NCBI GenBank assembly: GCA_005888325.1
Contig: VAWU01000023.1
Coordinates: 119,098 to 183,097, forward strand
Reading direction: 5' to 3'
Source: Actinomycetota bacterium
GTDB taxonomy: Bacteria; Actinomycetota; Acidimicrobiia; Acidimicrobiales; AC-14
DNA: 64,000 nt
Shown here: one piece after another, positions 15,940-23,204 of the stretch
How positions within the stretch are numbered: position 1 is the stretch's first letter
Layout: the number at the start of each line of letters is the position of its first letter
Made by a program: the position numbers and the translations under genes
The notes under the pieces: generated by a model
Told to the model about the DNA's origin: nothing
Databases searched by the model: none
Seen by the model: the letters and a program-made list of their open reading frames with translations, nothing else

Positions 15940-17216
15940 GCCGCCGCATCTCCACCCTCGTCGTCCTCACCCTTCTCGTCGCGGCCGCGTGCGGCCAGAA
16001 GGACGGTGTGCACGTCGCGACCGCCGGCGGCGCGCCGTCCGGCGGCGCGGCGGCGGGGCCGGCGACGACCGCGGGCAACACGTCGGTCGAGACAGTGCCG
16101 AAGGGACCCGGCGACACCGACGGCGTCACCGACACCGAGATCCGCATCGGCGTGCACGCGCCGCTCACCGGCGCCGGCGCCAACGCCCCCAGCTTCGAGC
16201 AGGGCAAGGACCTCTACTTCCAGTCCGTCGGGCAGATCAACGGACGCACGGTCAAGGTGTTCTTCGAGGACGACAAGTACAACCCGAGCTCGGCCGTCGA
16301 AGCGTGCAAGAAGATGGTCGAGCAGGACAAGGTGTTCCTCCTCGTCGGGGGCGGGGGCGCCGACCAGATCGCGGCATGCGCCAAGTACGCGAACGGCGTC
16401 GGCGTGCCCTACCTGGCGGAGGGCGTGGGTCAGGCCGGCCTCGACAAGCTCCGTTCGTACTTCGCGCTGTCGATGACCTACCAGCAGCAGGGCGTGCTGC
16501 TGGCGCAGTACATCAAGAACGTCGTCCACGGCACCAAGGTGGCGATGGTGCGCGCCGACACCGACAACTTCGTGGACGCGCACACCGGCTTCCTCGCGGG
16601 GGTCAAGACGCAGAAGCTCGATCTCGTCCAGGACGTCACCATTCCCAAGGACGCGGCCGGAGCCGAGCTGCAGAGCGCGGCGGTCAAGCTCTGCGGCGGC
16701 ACGAAGCCGGAGGTCGTCTACCCGCTCATGGCGCCGGTGCTCTTCCTCCAGTTCGCGGCCGCGGTGCGCTCGCAGAACTGCACCGTGCGATGGGCGGGTG
16801 TCGGCGTCACCATCGGCCTCAACATCGTCGCCGCCGCGCTGTGCGGCGGGAACGCCATCCCCGGCGGCGCGAGCTTCTTCTCGCCCTTTACCGGCATCGC
16901 GGACGCCGACACCGTCGATCCTGCGTACCAACAGACCTGGGCCAAGGTGAACGGAGGCAGGGGAGACGACATCGCATGGGGCCTCTGGGGGGCCGAGAAG
17001 CTGCTCGGGGCGATGCTGCAGGCCGCGGGCCGCGACCTCACCCGCCAGCACTTCGTGAACGCGGTCAACGGCAAGACGTTCTCGACCAAGGCGTACCCCG
17101 ACGTCGACTACTCGAAGTCGCACTTCGGCGGGACGGGGGTGCAGGTGCTGAAGGCGGACTGCACCAAGAAGCCCCCCGAGTACGTCACCGAGTCCTCGTT
17201 CAAGACGTCGTTCTGA
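15936..17216 (+). CDS. Branched-chain amino acid-type ABC transporter substrate-binding lipoprotein
   Basis: 426 residues from the GTG at 15936. The N-terminus SRRISTLVVLTLLVAAACGQK is a signal peptide with lipobox AAAC; the Cys is lipidated and anchors the protein outside the membrane. A low-complexity Gly/Ala/Thr linker follows, then the Peripla_BP_6 fold starting at DTEIRIGVHAPLTGAGA, with VKVFFEDDKYNPSSAVEACKKMV and VFLLVGGGGADQIAACAKYA typical of Liv-type receptors. Family members bind amino acids, short-chain amides, urea or aromatic acids, so the ligand is open. It leads livH, livM, livG and livF with gaps of 4 bp or less until the LivG-LivF junction. Confidence 0.9.
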   Translation: MSRRISTLVVLTLLVAAACGQKDGVHVATAGGAPSGGAAAGPATTAGNTSVETVPKGPGDTDGVTDTEIRIGVHAPLTGAGANAPSFEQGKDLYFQSVGQINGRTVKVFFEDDKYNPSSAVEACKKMVEQDKVFLLVGGGGADQIAACAKYANGVGVPYLAEGVGQAGLDKLRSYFALSMTYQQQGVLLAQYIKNVVHGTKVAMVRADTDNFVDAHTGFLAGVKTQKLDLVQDVTIPKDAAGAELQSAAVKLCGGTKPEVVYPLMAPVLFLQFAAAVRSQNCTVRWAGVGVTIGLNIVAAALCGGNAIPGGASFFSPFTGIADADTVDPAYQQTWAKVNGGRGDDIAWGLWGAEKLLGAMLQAAGRDLTRQHFVNAVNGKTFSTKAYPDVDYSKSHFGGTGVQVLKADCTKKPPEYVTESSFKTSF

Positions 17217-17220
17217 CCCG

Positions 17221-18114
17221 ATGCTCGCGTTCTCGGTCGCTCAACCGCTCGTGCTCGGGATCAGCAACGGCGCGGCCATCGGGCTGGTGGCTATCGGGCT
17301 GGTGCTCATCTACAAGAGCAGCCGGGTGTTCAACTTCGTCGCCGGTGAGTTCGTCACGCTGGGCGCCTTCGGCACCTACGTCGGCGACAAGGTGCTCAAG
17401 CTTCCGTACCCGCTCGCCATCGCCCTCGGCCTGCTGTTCGGGCTCATGGCCGGGCTCGTCACGGAGCGCCTGGTGATCCGGCCCCTCGCCAACCGACCCC
17501 GCGTCACCATCCTCGTCGCCACCGCGGCCCTGGCGAGTCTCCTCATCCCGGTGGAGATCATCATCGGAGGCGCGAAGTTCTTTGGCGCCCGGCCGATCGT
17601 CGGCGGACTCGGCTTCAAGGTGCCGGTCGCCGACGTCTACATGAGCTGGCAGCAGTTGATCATCGTCTGCACGCTCGCGGCCGCCGGCGTGGGGCTGGCC
17701 TGGTTCTTCGGGCGCACCGACCTGGGCCTGGCCGTGCTGGCGACGAGCCAGGAGCCGACCGCGAGCCGGTTGGTCGGCATCCGCCTCAATCGCATCACCC
17801 TCCTCACCTGGGGCCTGGCCGGGTTGCTCGGGGCGGTCGCCGGTGTGCTGCTGGCGCCGGTGACGTCACAGTTCCAGGCCGGCTACGGCACGACCACCGT
17901 CCTCATCGCCGCCTTCACCGCCGCGGTCGTGGGCGGCATGACGTCGGTGCCGGGCGCGTTCGTCGGTGGCCTGCTCGTCGGCCTGGTGCAGGCGTTCGCC
18001 CAGATCAACATCAGCTCCAAGACGCTGCCCGGAGCCAACAGCGTGGCCACCCTGGTGATGCTGCTCGCGGTCCTGCTCGTCCGGCCGACCGGCCTGCTGG
18101 GCAAGGAGGCCTAG
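17221..18114 (+). CDS. livH: Branched-chain amino acid-type ABC transporter permease LivH
   Basis: 297 residues, 8-9 hydrophobic helices. The opening PLVLGISNGAAIGLVAIGLVLIYKSSRVFNFVAGEFVTLGAF is the standard LivH start, and ALAGLLGAVAGVLLAP-like and AFTAAVVGGMTSVPGAFVGGLLVG match the cytoplasmic EAA-type coupling loop region. It forms the membrane channel together with LivM. The ATG at 17221 begins 4 nt after the binding-protein stop. Its TAG stop shares one base with the GTG of livM (TAGTG), so the two permeases should be made in equal amounts. Confidence 0.93.
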   Translation: MLAFSVAQPLVLGISNGAAIGLVAIGLVLIYKSSRVFNFVAGEFVTLGAFGTYVGDKVLKLPYPLAIALGLLFGLMAGLVTERLVIRPLANRPRVTILVATAALASLLIPVEIIIGGAKFFGARPIVGGLGFKVPVADVYMSWQQLIIVCTLAAAGVGLAWFFGRTDLGLAVLATSQEPTASRLVGIRLNRITLLTWGLAGLLGAVAGVLLAPVTSQFQAGYGTTTVLIAAFTAAVVGGMTSVPGAFVGGLLVGLVQAFAQINISSKTLPGANSVATLVMLLAVLLVRPTGLLGKEA

Positions 18115-19214
18115 TGGCGATCGACCTCGAGCCCGCGATCGCCGGAGACGTCTTCCCGGAAGAGCACCCGCGCGTCGCGCCGACCGCGCTCGGATGGCTC
18201 GGTCGCGCCGCCTTCGTCGTGGTCGTCGGCGCCGTCAGCCTCTACTACGTCCTTCACTTCGAGCCTGCCCACAGTGACGTGCTGGCCACCGGCGTCATCG
18301 TCGGCATCGGCGCGCTCAGCCTCAACGTGCTCGTGGGTTACTCGGGCCAGATCTCGCTGGGCCACCAGGCGTTCATCGGCATCGGAGCCTTCACGTCGGC
18401 GTACGTGATCAGCCAGTCCCACCAGAGCTTCTACGCGGGGCTGGCGGCAGGCGCGGTCGTCGGGATCGCACAGGCCGTCCTGCTGGGACTGGTGGCGCTG
18501 CGGGTGCGCGGCCTCTACTTCGCGCTGGTCACGCTCGTGTGGGGGTTCGTGGGCGAGAACTCGATCTTCCGGCTCGAGAGCTTCACGGGTGGGGGCGCGG
18601 GGCAGGACGCGCCCCGCCCCGGTGGCTTCACCACCGACCGCGCCTATCTCGGTCTCTGCGCCATCGTGCTCGCGGTCATCCTGTTGATCGACTGGCGGCT
18701 CGTCGCCACCAAGGCGGGCCGCGCCATGCAGGCGCTGCGCGAGAGCCCGCAGGTCGCCGCCAACTACGGCGTCAACGTGCGCGCCTACACGCTGCTCGCC
18801 TTCGCGGTCGCCGGGTTCTACGCGGGAGTCGCCGGCGCCCTGTTCGGGTCGCGGCGCCTCAACGTGGTGGCCGCGGACTTCACCTTCGCCCAGATCGCCC
18901 TGCCCTACCTCATCGTCGCGATCGTCGGCGGCCTGCGCCGGCGCGGGGGCATCGTGGTCTTCGCCCTGCTGTTCGTGCTGGCAGGCGACTGGCTGCCCGA
19001 GCTCGCCAAGAACCTCGGGGTCACCTACATCCAGGAGCGCGCCGGGCTCTTCATCCAGGCGTTCACGGGCGTGCTGGCCGTCCTCACGCTCATCTTCCAG
19101 CCCGACGGCCTGGGGACGGTGACCGCGCCCATCGGGAGGTGGTTGAAGGGCGAGCCCTTCCGGCGCGGTGGTGGCGAGGGCGGGGGAGCGGAGGGCGTCG
19201 ATGTCCGTCCTTGA
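18114..19214 (+). CDS. livM: Branched-chain amino acid-type ABC transporter permease LivM
   Basis: 366 residues. A hydrophilic N-terminus of about 25 residues is followed by about nine membrane helices. Family features are LSLNVLVGYSGQISLGHQAFIGIGAF, VRGLYFALVTL, SFTGGGAGQDAP and the coupling segment GRAMQALRESPQVAANYGVNV. It pairs with LivH to form the translocation pore and contacts the ATPases through the RESPQVAA loop. The last 14 bp overlap livG. The tail RWLKGEPFRRGGGEGGG is charged and likely cytoplasmic. Confidence 0.93.
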   Translation: MAIDLEPAIAGDVFPEEHPRVAPTALGWLGRAAFVVVVGAVSLYYVLHFEPAHSDVLATGVIVGIGALSLNVLVGYSGQISLGHQAFIGIGAFTSAYVISQSHQSFYAGLAAGAVVGIAQAVLLGLVALRVRGLYFALVTLVWGFVGENSIFRLESFTGGGAGQDAPRPGGFTTDRAYLGLCAIVLAVILLIDWRLVATKAGRAMQALRESPQVAANYGVNVRAYTLLAFAVAGFYAGVAGALFGSRRLNVVAADFTFAQIALPYLIVAIVGGLRRRGGIVVFALLFVLAGDWLPELAKNLGVTYIQERAGLFIQAFTGVLAVLTLIFQPDGLGTVTAPIGRWLKGEPFRRGGGEGGGAEGVDVRP

Positions 19215-20022
19215 GACCACCGGGGTCTCGATCCGCTTCGGCGGCCTCCAGGCGCTGCAGGATGTCAGCCTGCGCGTCGGCGAGTTCGAGATCGTCGGGC
19301 TCATCGGCCCGAACGGCGCGGGCAAGACGACGATCTTCAACTGCATCACCGGTTTCTACCGGCCGCAATCGGGACGCGTGGAGTTCCAGGACCACGACGT
19401 CTCGGAGCTGCCACCCCACACGCGCAGCGCGCTCGGCATGGGCCGTACCTTCCAGAACGTCGGGCTCCGCAAGGAGGCGACGGTGCTCGAGAACATGTTG
19501 ACCGCGCAGCACAGCAACGTGCCCTACGGCGCGGTGTCGGGCATGCTGGGCAGCCCGGCCAGCATCGCGAGCGAGCACACGCTGCGCCGCCGCTCCGATG
19601 CCATCCTCGAGATCCTCTCGCTCGGCCACCTGCGCGACACCCCGGTGCAGGGCCTCTCGTACGGCACGCTCAAGAAGGTCGAGATCGCGACCGCGCTCGC
19701 GACCGACCCCGACCTCCTGCTCCTCGACGAGCCGTCGTCGGGCATGGGGCCGCAGGAGGCGCATCAGTTGGGCGACGAGCTGCTCGAGCTGCGGCACGAC
19801 TTCGAGCTGTCGATCTGCATGATCGAGCACCACGTTCCGCTGGTCGTCCGCGTGTGCGACTACGTCTACGTCCTCAACTTCGGCCAGCTGCTCACCGAGG
19901 GCCGCCCCGAGGAGGTGCAGCGCCACCCCGAGGTGGTGGCCGCCTACCTCGGTGAGGAGGCGCCGGAGGCGGAGGCCGAGGCCGAGCGCCTCGAGACCGG
20001 CCGCGAGGGGGTCAACCAGTGA
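19201..20022 (+). CDS. livG: Branched-chain amino acid-type ABC transporter ATP-binding protein LivG
   Basis: 273 residues. The ATG at 19201 is preceded by GCGGAGGG at good distance; it overlaps the end of livM. Motifs are Walker A GPNGAGKTT (about 36-44), Q-loop GRTFQNVGL, the signature position reading LSYGTLKKVEIA rather than LSGGQ (LivG proteins often show a Y-G-x variant), Walker B LLLLDEPSSGM, and switch His in MIEHHVPLV. The C-terminal extension with LLTEGRPEEVQRHPEVVAAYLG is the usual Liv tail. It powers uptake with LivF. The stop codon is also the first base triplet of the 85-bp element that separates it from livF. Confidence 0.93.
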   Translation: MSVLETTGVSIRFGGLQALQDVSLRVGEFEIVGLIGPNGAGKTTIFNCITGFYRPQSGRVEFQDHDVSELPPHTRSALGMGRTFQNVGLRKEATVLENMLTAQHSNVPYGAVSGMLGSPASIASEHTLRRRSDAILEILSLGHLRDTPVQGLSYGTLKKVEIATALATDPDLLLLDEPSSGMGPQEAHQLGDELLELRHDFELSICMIEHHVPLVVRVCDYVYVLNFGQLLTEGRPEEVQRHPEVVAAYLGEEAPEAEAEAERLETGREGVNQ

Positions 20023-20108
20023 GCGAGCACCGCAGCGCAGCGAGGAGCGCAGCTCCCATGTGGCAGGTCGGTGCACCGGCCGAGGTACGAGGCACGGTGA
20101 ACCGATGA
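20019..20108 (+). CDS. 29-residue intercistronic ORF within a dispersed 85-bp element
   Basis: A frame starting with the GTG at 20019 (overlapping the livG stop as GTGA) reads MSEHRSAARSAAPMWQVGAP and nine more residues, and stops at the TGA that overlaps the livF ATG. A near-identical element between 55552 and 55632 encodes a 26-residue version. Whether the peptide matters or only keeps translation coupled is unknown. Confidence 0.35.
   Translation: MSEHRSAARSAAPMWQVGAPAEVRGTVNR
20020..20104 (+). repeat. Copy A of an 85-bp dispersed intercistronic element
   Basis: It begins with the TGA stop of livG and ends directly before the livF start. It differs from 55553-55636 by two substitutions and one 1-nt indel (about 97% identical). 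The first 35 bases also occur inverted at the start of cofC (51957-51991). Confidence 0.9.
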
Positions 20109-20821
20109 GCTATCTCGAAGTTCGGTCGCTGCGTGTCGGGTACGGGTCGATCCCGGTGTTGCAGGGCATCGACTTCGACGTGCAGGCGGGCCAGACGACG
20201 GTGCTGCTCGGGCTGAACGGCGCGGGCAAGACCACCACGGTCGCGAGCATCGCGGGTCTGCTGAAGCCCACGGGGGGCACGATCACCTTCGACGGCGAGC
20301 GTATCGACGGCCAGGATCCCGCCGGCCTCGTCCAGCGCGGCATCTCGCTCGTGCCGGAAGGTCGACGGGTGTTCCCCGCGCTCACGCTGGCCCAGAACCT
20401 GCGCCTCGGCTCATGGACGTCGCGCTCACGCCGCGCCGAGCTGAAGACGGCGGAGGAGCGCGTGTACGACTACTTCCCGATCCTCGCCGAGCGGCGCGAC
20501 CAGCTCGCGGGCACGCTGTCGGGCGGCCAGCAGCAGATGCTCGCGATCGGGCGGGGCCTGATGAGCCTGCCCAAGCTCATCCTCATCGACGAGGCGTCGC
20601 TGGGGCTCTCGCCCAAGCTCGCGAAGACGGTGTTCGAGATCGTCGACCGCATCAACGACGACGGTGTCACCGTGATCATCGTGGAGCAGAACGTCGGCGT
20701 GCTGCGCCATGCCGACTCCGCGCTCGTGATGGAGAAGGGGGCGATCGTCTACTCGGGCTCGGGTGACGAGCTGCGGAAGGGCGACGAGCTGCGCAAGACG
20801 TATCTCGGCGCGGCGTCGTAG
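20105..20821 (+). CDS. livF: Branched-chain amino acid-type ABC transporter ATP-binding protein LivF
   Basis: 238 residues. The ATG at 20105 opens the canonical LivF N-terminus SYLEVRSLRVGYGSIPVLQG. Walker A GLNGAGKTT, Q-loop LVPEGRRVFPALTLAQNL, perfect signature LSGGQQQMLAIGR, Walker B LILIDEASLGLSP and switch IIVEQNVGVLRHA are all present, so this subunit looks fully competent in ATP hydrolysis, in contrast to LivG with its variant signature. It is the last gene of the operon; a GC-rich stretch with small hairpins follows. Confidence 0.94.
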   Translation: MSYLEVRSLRVGYGSIPVLQGIDFDVQAGQTTVLLGLNGAGKTTTVASIAGLLKPTGGTITFDGERIDGQDPAGLVQRGISLVPEGRRVFPALTLAQNLRLGSWTSRSRRAELKTAEERVYDYFPILAERRDQLAGTLSGGQQQMLAIGRGLMSLPKLILIDEASLGLSPKLAKTVFEIVDRINDDGVTVIIVEQNVGVLRHADSALVMEKGAIVYSGSGDELRKGDELRKTYLGAAS

Positions 20822-21082
20822 GCGCGGGACGGCGCTCGGGACGGTACCCGGAACGACGGGCGGGGCCTGTCCCTCAGGGTCCGTCCCGAATGGGCCCCTC
20901 CCCCTTCGGGGGCCCCTCCCCCTTCGGGGGCCCCTCCCATCCGGGGCCCTCCCTACGGGCCACCCGTCCGCCGTCCCTCCCTGCGGTCGGTACGGAACGC
21001 CATCCGCCCGTCGTTCCTCCCGCGGGCGGGACCGGAGCCCCCGAACGGAACCCGATCCCGGTGACGATGAGGAAAGGGTGGG
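20822..21082. other. 261-bp gap after livF with tandem UUCG-capped hairpins
   Basis: No gene is seen. An 18-bp unit is repeated at 20895-20935, and each unit can form a short hairpin CCCC-UUCG-GGGG (20901-20912 and 20919-20930). CGGGACGG upstream can also pair with CCGTCCCG near 20881. It may serve as transcript end for the convergent livF and 21083-21553 genes, but no T-tract is present. Confidence 0.5.
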
Positions 21083-21553
21083 TCAGGCGGTGACGGGGGC
21101 GGGTTGGCAGACCCGGCAGGGGGTGAGGCCCTCGGAGCGGGCGGCCTCGAGCGTGGTGGAGGGCAGGCCCTTGTCGGCGACCAGCGGGCAGTCGGGACGG
21201 TGGTAGGACGACGAGCCGATCACCACGCGGTCGGGGTTCGCCCCGGGGTTGCCGTTGGTGGCTGCCGCCGAGCTGCCGACCGCGTTGGCGAGGCGCGCGA
21301 TGGCCGTGTTGAGCTCGCGGAGCTGGGCCTCGAGCACGCTGCGGTCGCGTCGGTTGCTCTGCACGACGACCAGAGCGGCGCCGAAGACGACCAGCGCGAG
21401 CCCGAGGAAGCCACCCGAGAGCAGGTACGGAACCTGGCCCTGCACGAAGTCGACGCCGGCGGCGCCGTTCCACGCGAGGCCGATGATCAGGATGCCGACG
21501 GCGATGCAGCCCAGGCCCAGCTGCCCACCGAGGTTCCCCCATGTGCGGCGCAT
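21083..21553 (-). CDS. Small membrane protein with C-terminal Cys/His zinc-binding motif
   Basis: 156 residues from the ATG at 21553, preceded 7 nt earlier by TACGAT on the same strand (leaderless -10). Two membrane helices lie at about 11-30 (LGCIAVGILIIGLAWNGAAG) and 40-65. A heptad-rich segment follows (RSVLEAQLRELNTAIARLAN, likely coiled coil). The C-terminus carries YHRPDCPLVADKG and GLTPCRVCQP, a His-Cys...Cys-x2-Cys pattern shared with Ada-type and nuclease-associated zinc modules. Function is unknown; a membrane-tethered coiled-coil zinc protein is what can be said. It is convergent with livF and lies just downstream of the GGDEF gene on the same strand (53-bp gap). Confidence 0.7.
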   Translation of the reverse strand: MRRTWGNLGGQLGLGCIAVGILIIGLAWNGAAGVDFVQGQVPYLLSGGFLGLALVVFGAALVVVQSNRRDRSVLEAQLRELNTAIARLANAVGSSAAATNGNPGANPDRVVIGSSSYHRPDCPLVADKGLPSTTLEAARSEGLTPCRVCQPAPVTA

Positions 21554-21560
21554 GACGGGG

Positions 21561-21566
21561 ATCGTA
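21561..21566 (-). promoter_or_regulatory. Candidate leaderless -10 (TACGAT) for 21083-21553
   Basis: Read on the minus strand, TACGAT ends 7 nt before the ATG at 21553, matching the spacing of other leaderless candidates here. Confidence 0.4.
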
Positions 21567-21606
21567 GCAATGCGGGCCGGCGCGATCCTCCGACGGTGAC
21601 TCGGGC

Positions 21607-23127
21607 TCAGGCGCCGGCGGCCAGGGCCTCTTCGTCGAACCCGAACTCGGCGACGCGGTCGCGTCCCATGCGCTTGGCCGCGTAGAGCGCGGCATCCGCC
21701 CGCGCGAGCGTGAGCGAGGGTTTGGTCTCCGGCCCGTGCACGGCGACGCCCGCGCTGTAGGTCGTACGAGGCCGGCCGCGACGCCACTCCTCGAGGAGCC
21801 GTTCGGTCGTGTGCAGGGCGTGGGTGCCCGCCTCGCGCAGCACCACCACGAACTCCTCACCGCCGTAGCGGGCGATGAGGTCGGCGTCGCGGACGCAGGA
21901 ACGAAGGTGGTGGGCGAGGGCGACGAGCACGGCGTCGCCCGCGGCGTGGCCGTCGGTGTCATTGACGTCCTTGAAGTTGTCGAGGTCGATGAGCACGACC
22001 GCATCACCGGCCTGGAGGGAGTCGAGCAGACCGACCGCGTGGCGCCGGTTGCCCACCCCGGTCAGCTCGTCACGCATCGACACCTCGGTCAGCACCTCGC
22101 GGGCGCGGCGCTCCTCCTCGTAGCGTTGCGCGTTCTCGAGCGCCCGCCCCGCCTGGCCGGCCAGCAGCTCGAACGCCTCCATGTCCTCGGACCGTGCGGG
22201 GATGACCCGGGTGCTGCCGGCCACGAGCGCGGCGGCCAGCCGTCCCTGCACCCACACCGGCGCGGCGACCGCGGTACGGATCCCGAGGGCGACGAGATCG
22301 GGCACCGCGAGCGGGTGCTCGCTGTAGTTCTCGAGGGTCACCAGGCTCCGGCGCTGGCGGACGAGCGAGGGCATGCCGCGCGAGGCGGGCTGCGGGCCGG
22401 TGAGGTAGCTCTCGGGCAGGCCGCGGGGCTGGGCCACGGTGTAGGTGTCGGTCGCGTCGTCGAAGACGCACAGGTTGGCTGCCTCGAAGCCGAGCCCGAC
22501 GAGCGTGTCCACGACACCTGCGAGCACGGCATCGGAGTCGAGCGCGCTGATCGAGCCTGCCGCTCTTGCGACCGCGCTGAGAAGGTGGGCACGGTGCTCG
22601 GACACCTCGCGCGCCTCGGCCAGCTCCGACATGGCCCAGGCCACGGTCTCGCCCACGAGGAGGCACACGGGGATGGTCGACAGCACGGAGAGCACCGCTT
22701 CGGGGTTGTGGTGCCGTGCGAGGAGGGCCGGCATCAGATACGCGATCCCGGCGAGCGGTGCCATGCGCAACGAGGTCCACCGCGGATGGGCGAGGCCGAC
22801 CCAGCAGAACACCACGACGTAGTAGACGCCGTAGGTGTACGGCGACGTCGTGCCGAAGCGGTTCCCGATGACGATGAGGGCGAAGGCGACGGGGAGGAGG
22901 ACGAGCGTGGCCCGTGGATGCCATCTCGGCCAGGGGAGGACCCACACGACGATCCCCGTGAGCACCGCCGCCAGCCCGAGCGTGGTGGCGACGGCCCGGC
23001 TCACTGTCGCCTGCGATGGCACGTAGCTCAGGATGCTCGTCAGGGTGCCCGCGGCGACGAAGAGCCAGGCGGCCTGACGGGCCCCTGTGCTCGATGGCCT
23101 CGCCTCCCCTCCTGTCGCCCAGTCCAT
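21607..23127 (-). CDS. Membrane diguanylate cyclase with GAF domain (GGDEF)
   Basis: 506 residues. About five membrane helices (20-165) lead into a GAF sensor at about 185-325 and a GGDEF domain at about 340-495. The active site reads RYGGEEF, with MRDELTGVGNRRHA at the domain start and IDLDNFKDVNDTDGHAAGD for metal binding. The product-inhibition I-site RDAD is five residues ahead of GGEEF. It should make c-di-GMP and be feedback-inhibited. It is divergent from the GGDEF-EAL protein at 23205, a common pairing of synthesis and turnover. Confidence 0.92.
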   Translation of the reverse strand: MDWATGGEARPSSTGARQAAWLFVAAGTLTSILSYVPSQATVSRAVATTLGLAAVLTGIVVWVLPWPRWHPRATLVLLPVAFALIVIGNRFGTTSPYTYGVYYVVVFCWVGLAHPRWTSLRMAPLAGIAYLMPALLARHHNPEAVLSVLSTIPVCLLVGETVAWAMSELAEAREVSEHRAHLLSAVARAAGSISALDSDAVLAGVVDTLVGLGFEAANLCVFDDATDTYTVAQPRGLPESYLTGPQPASRGMPSLVRQRRSLVTLENYSEHPLAVPDLVALGIRTAVAAPVWVQGRLAAALVAGSTRVIPARSEDMEAFELLAGQAGRALENAQRYEEERRAREVLTEVSMRDELTGVGNRRHAVGLLDSLQAGDAVVLIDLDNFKDVNDTDGHAAGDAVLVALAHHLRSCVRDADLIARYGGEEFVVVLREAGTHALHTTERLLEEWRRGRPRTTYSAGVAVHGPETKPSLTLARADAALYAAKRMGRDRVAEFGFDEEALAAGA

Positions 23128-23204
23128 TGTGAAGACATCGGACGTACGGCGTCAGGACTGGAGCGCCCCTACACCGCGGGCCGAAGGGCGCCGATACGCG
23201 GTGG

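Noticed and set aside
20822..21082. A standard Rho-independent terminator after livF
   Set aside because: Hairpins are present but no T-tract follows; recorded only as a hairpin-rich gap.
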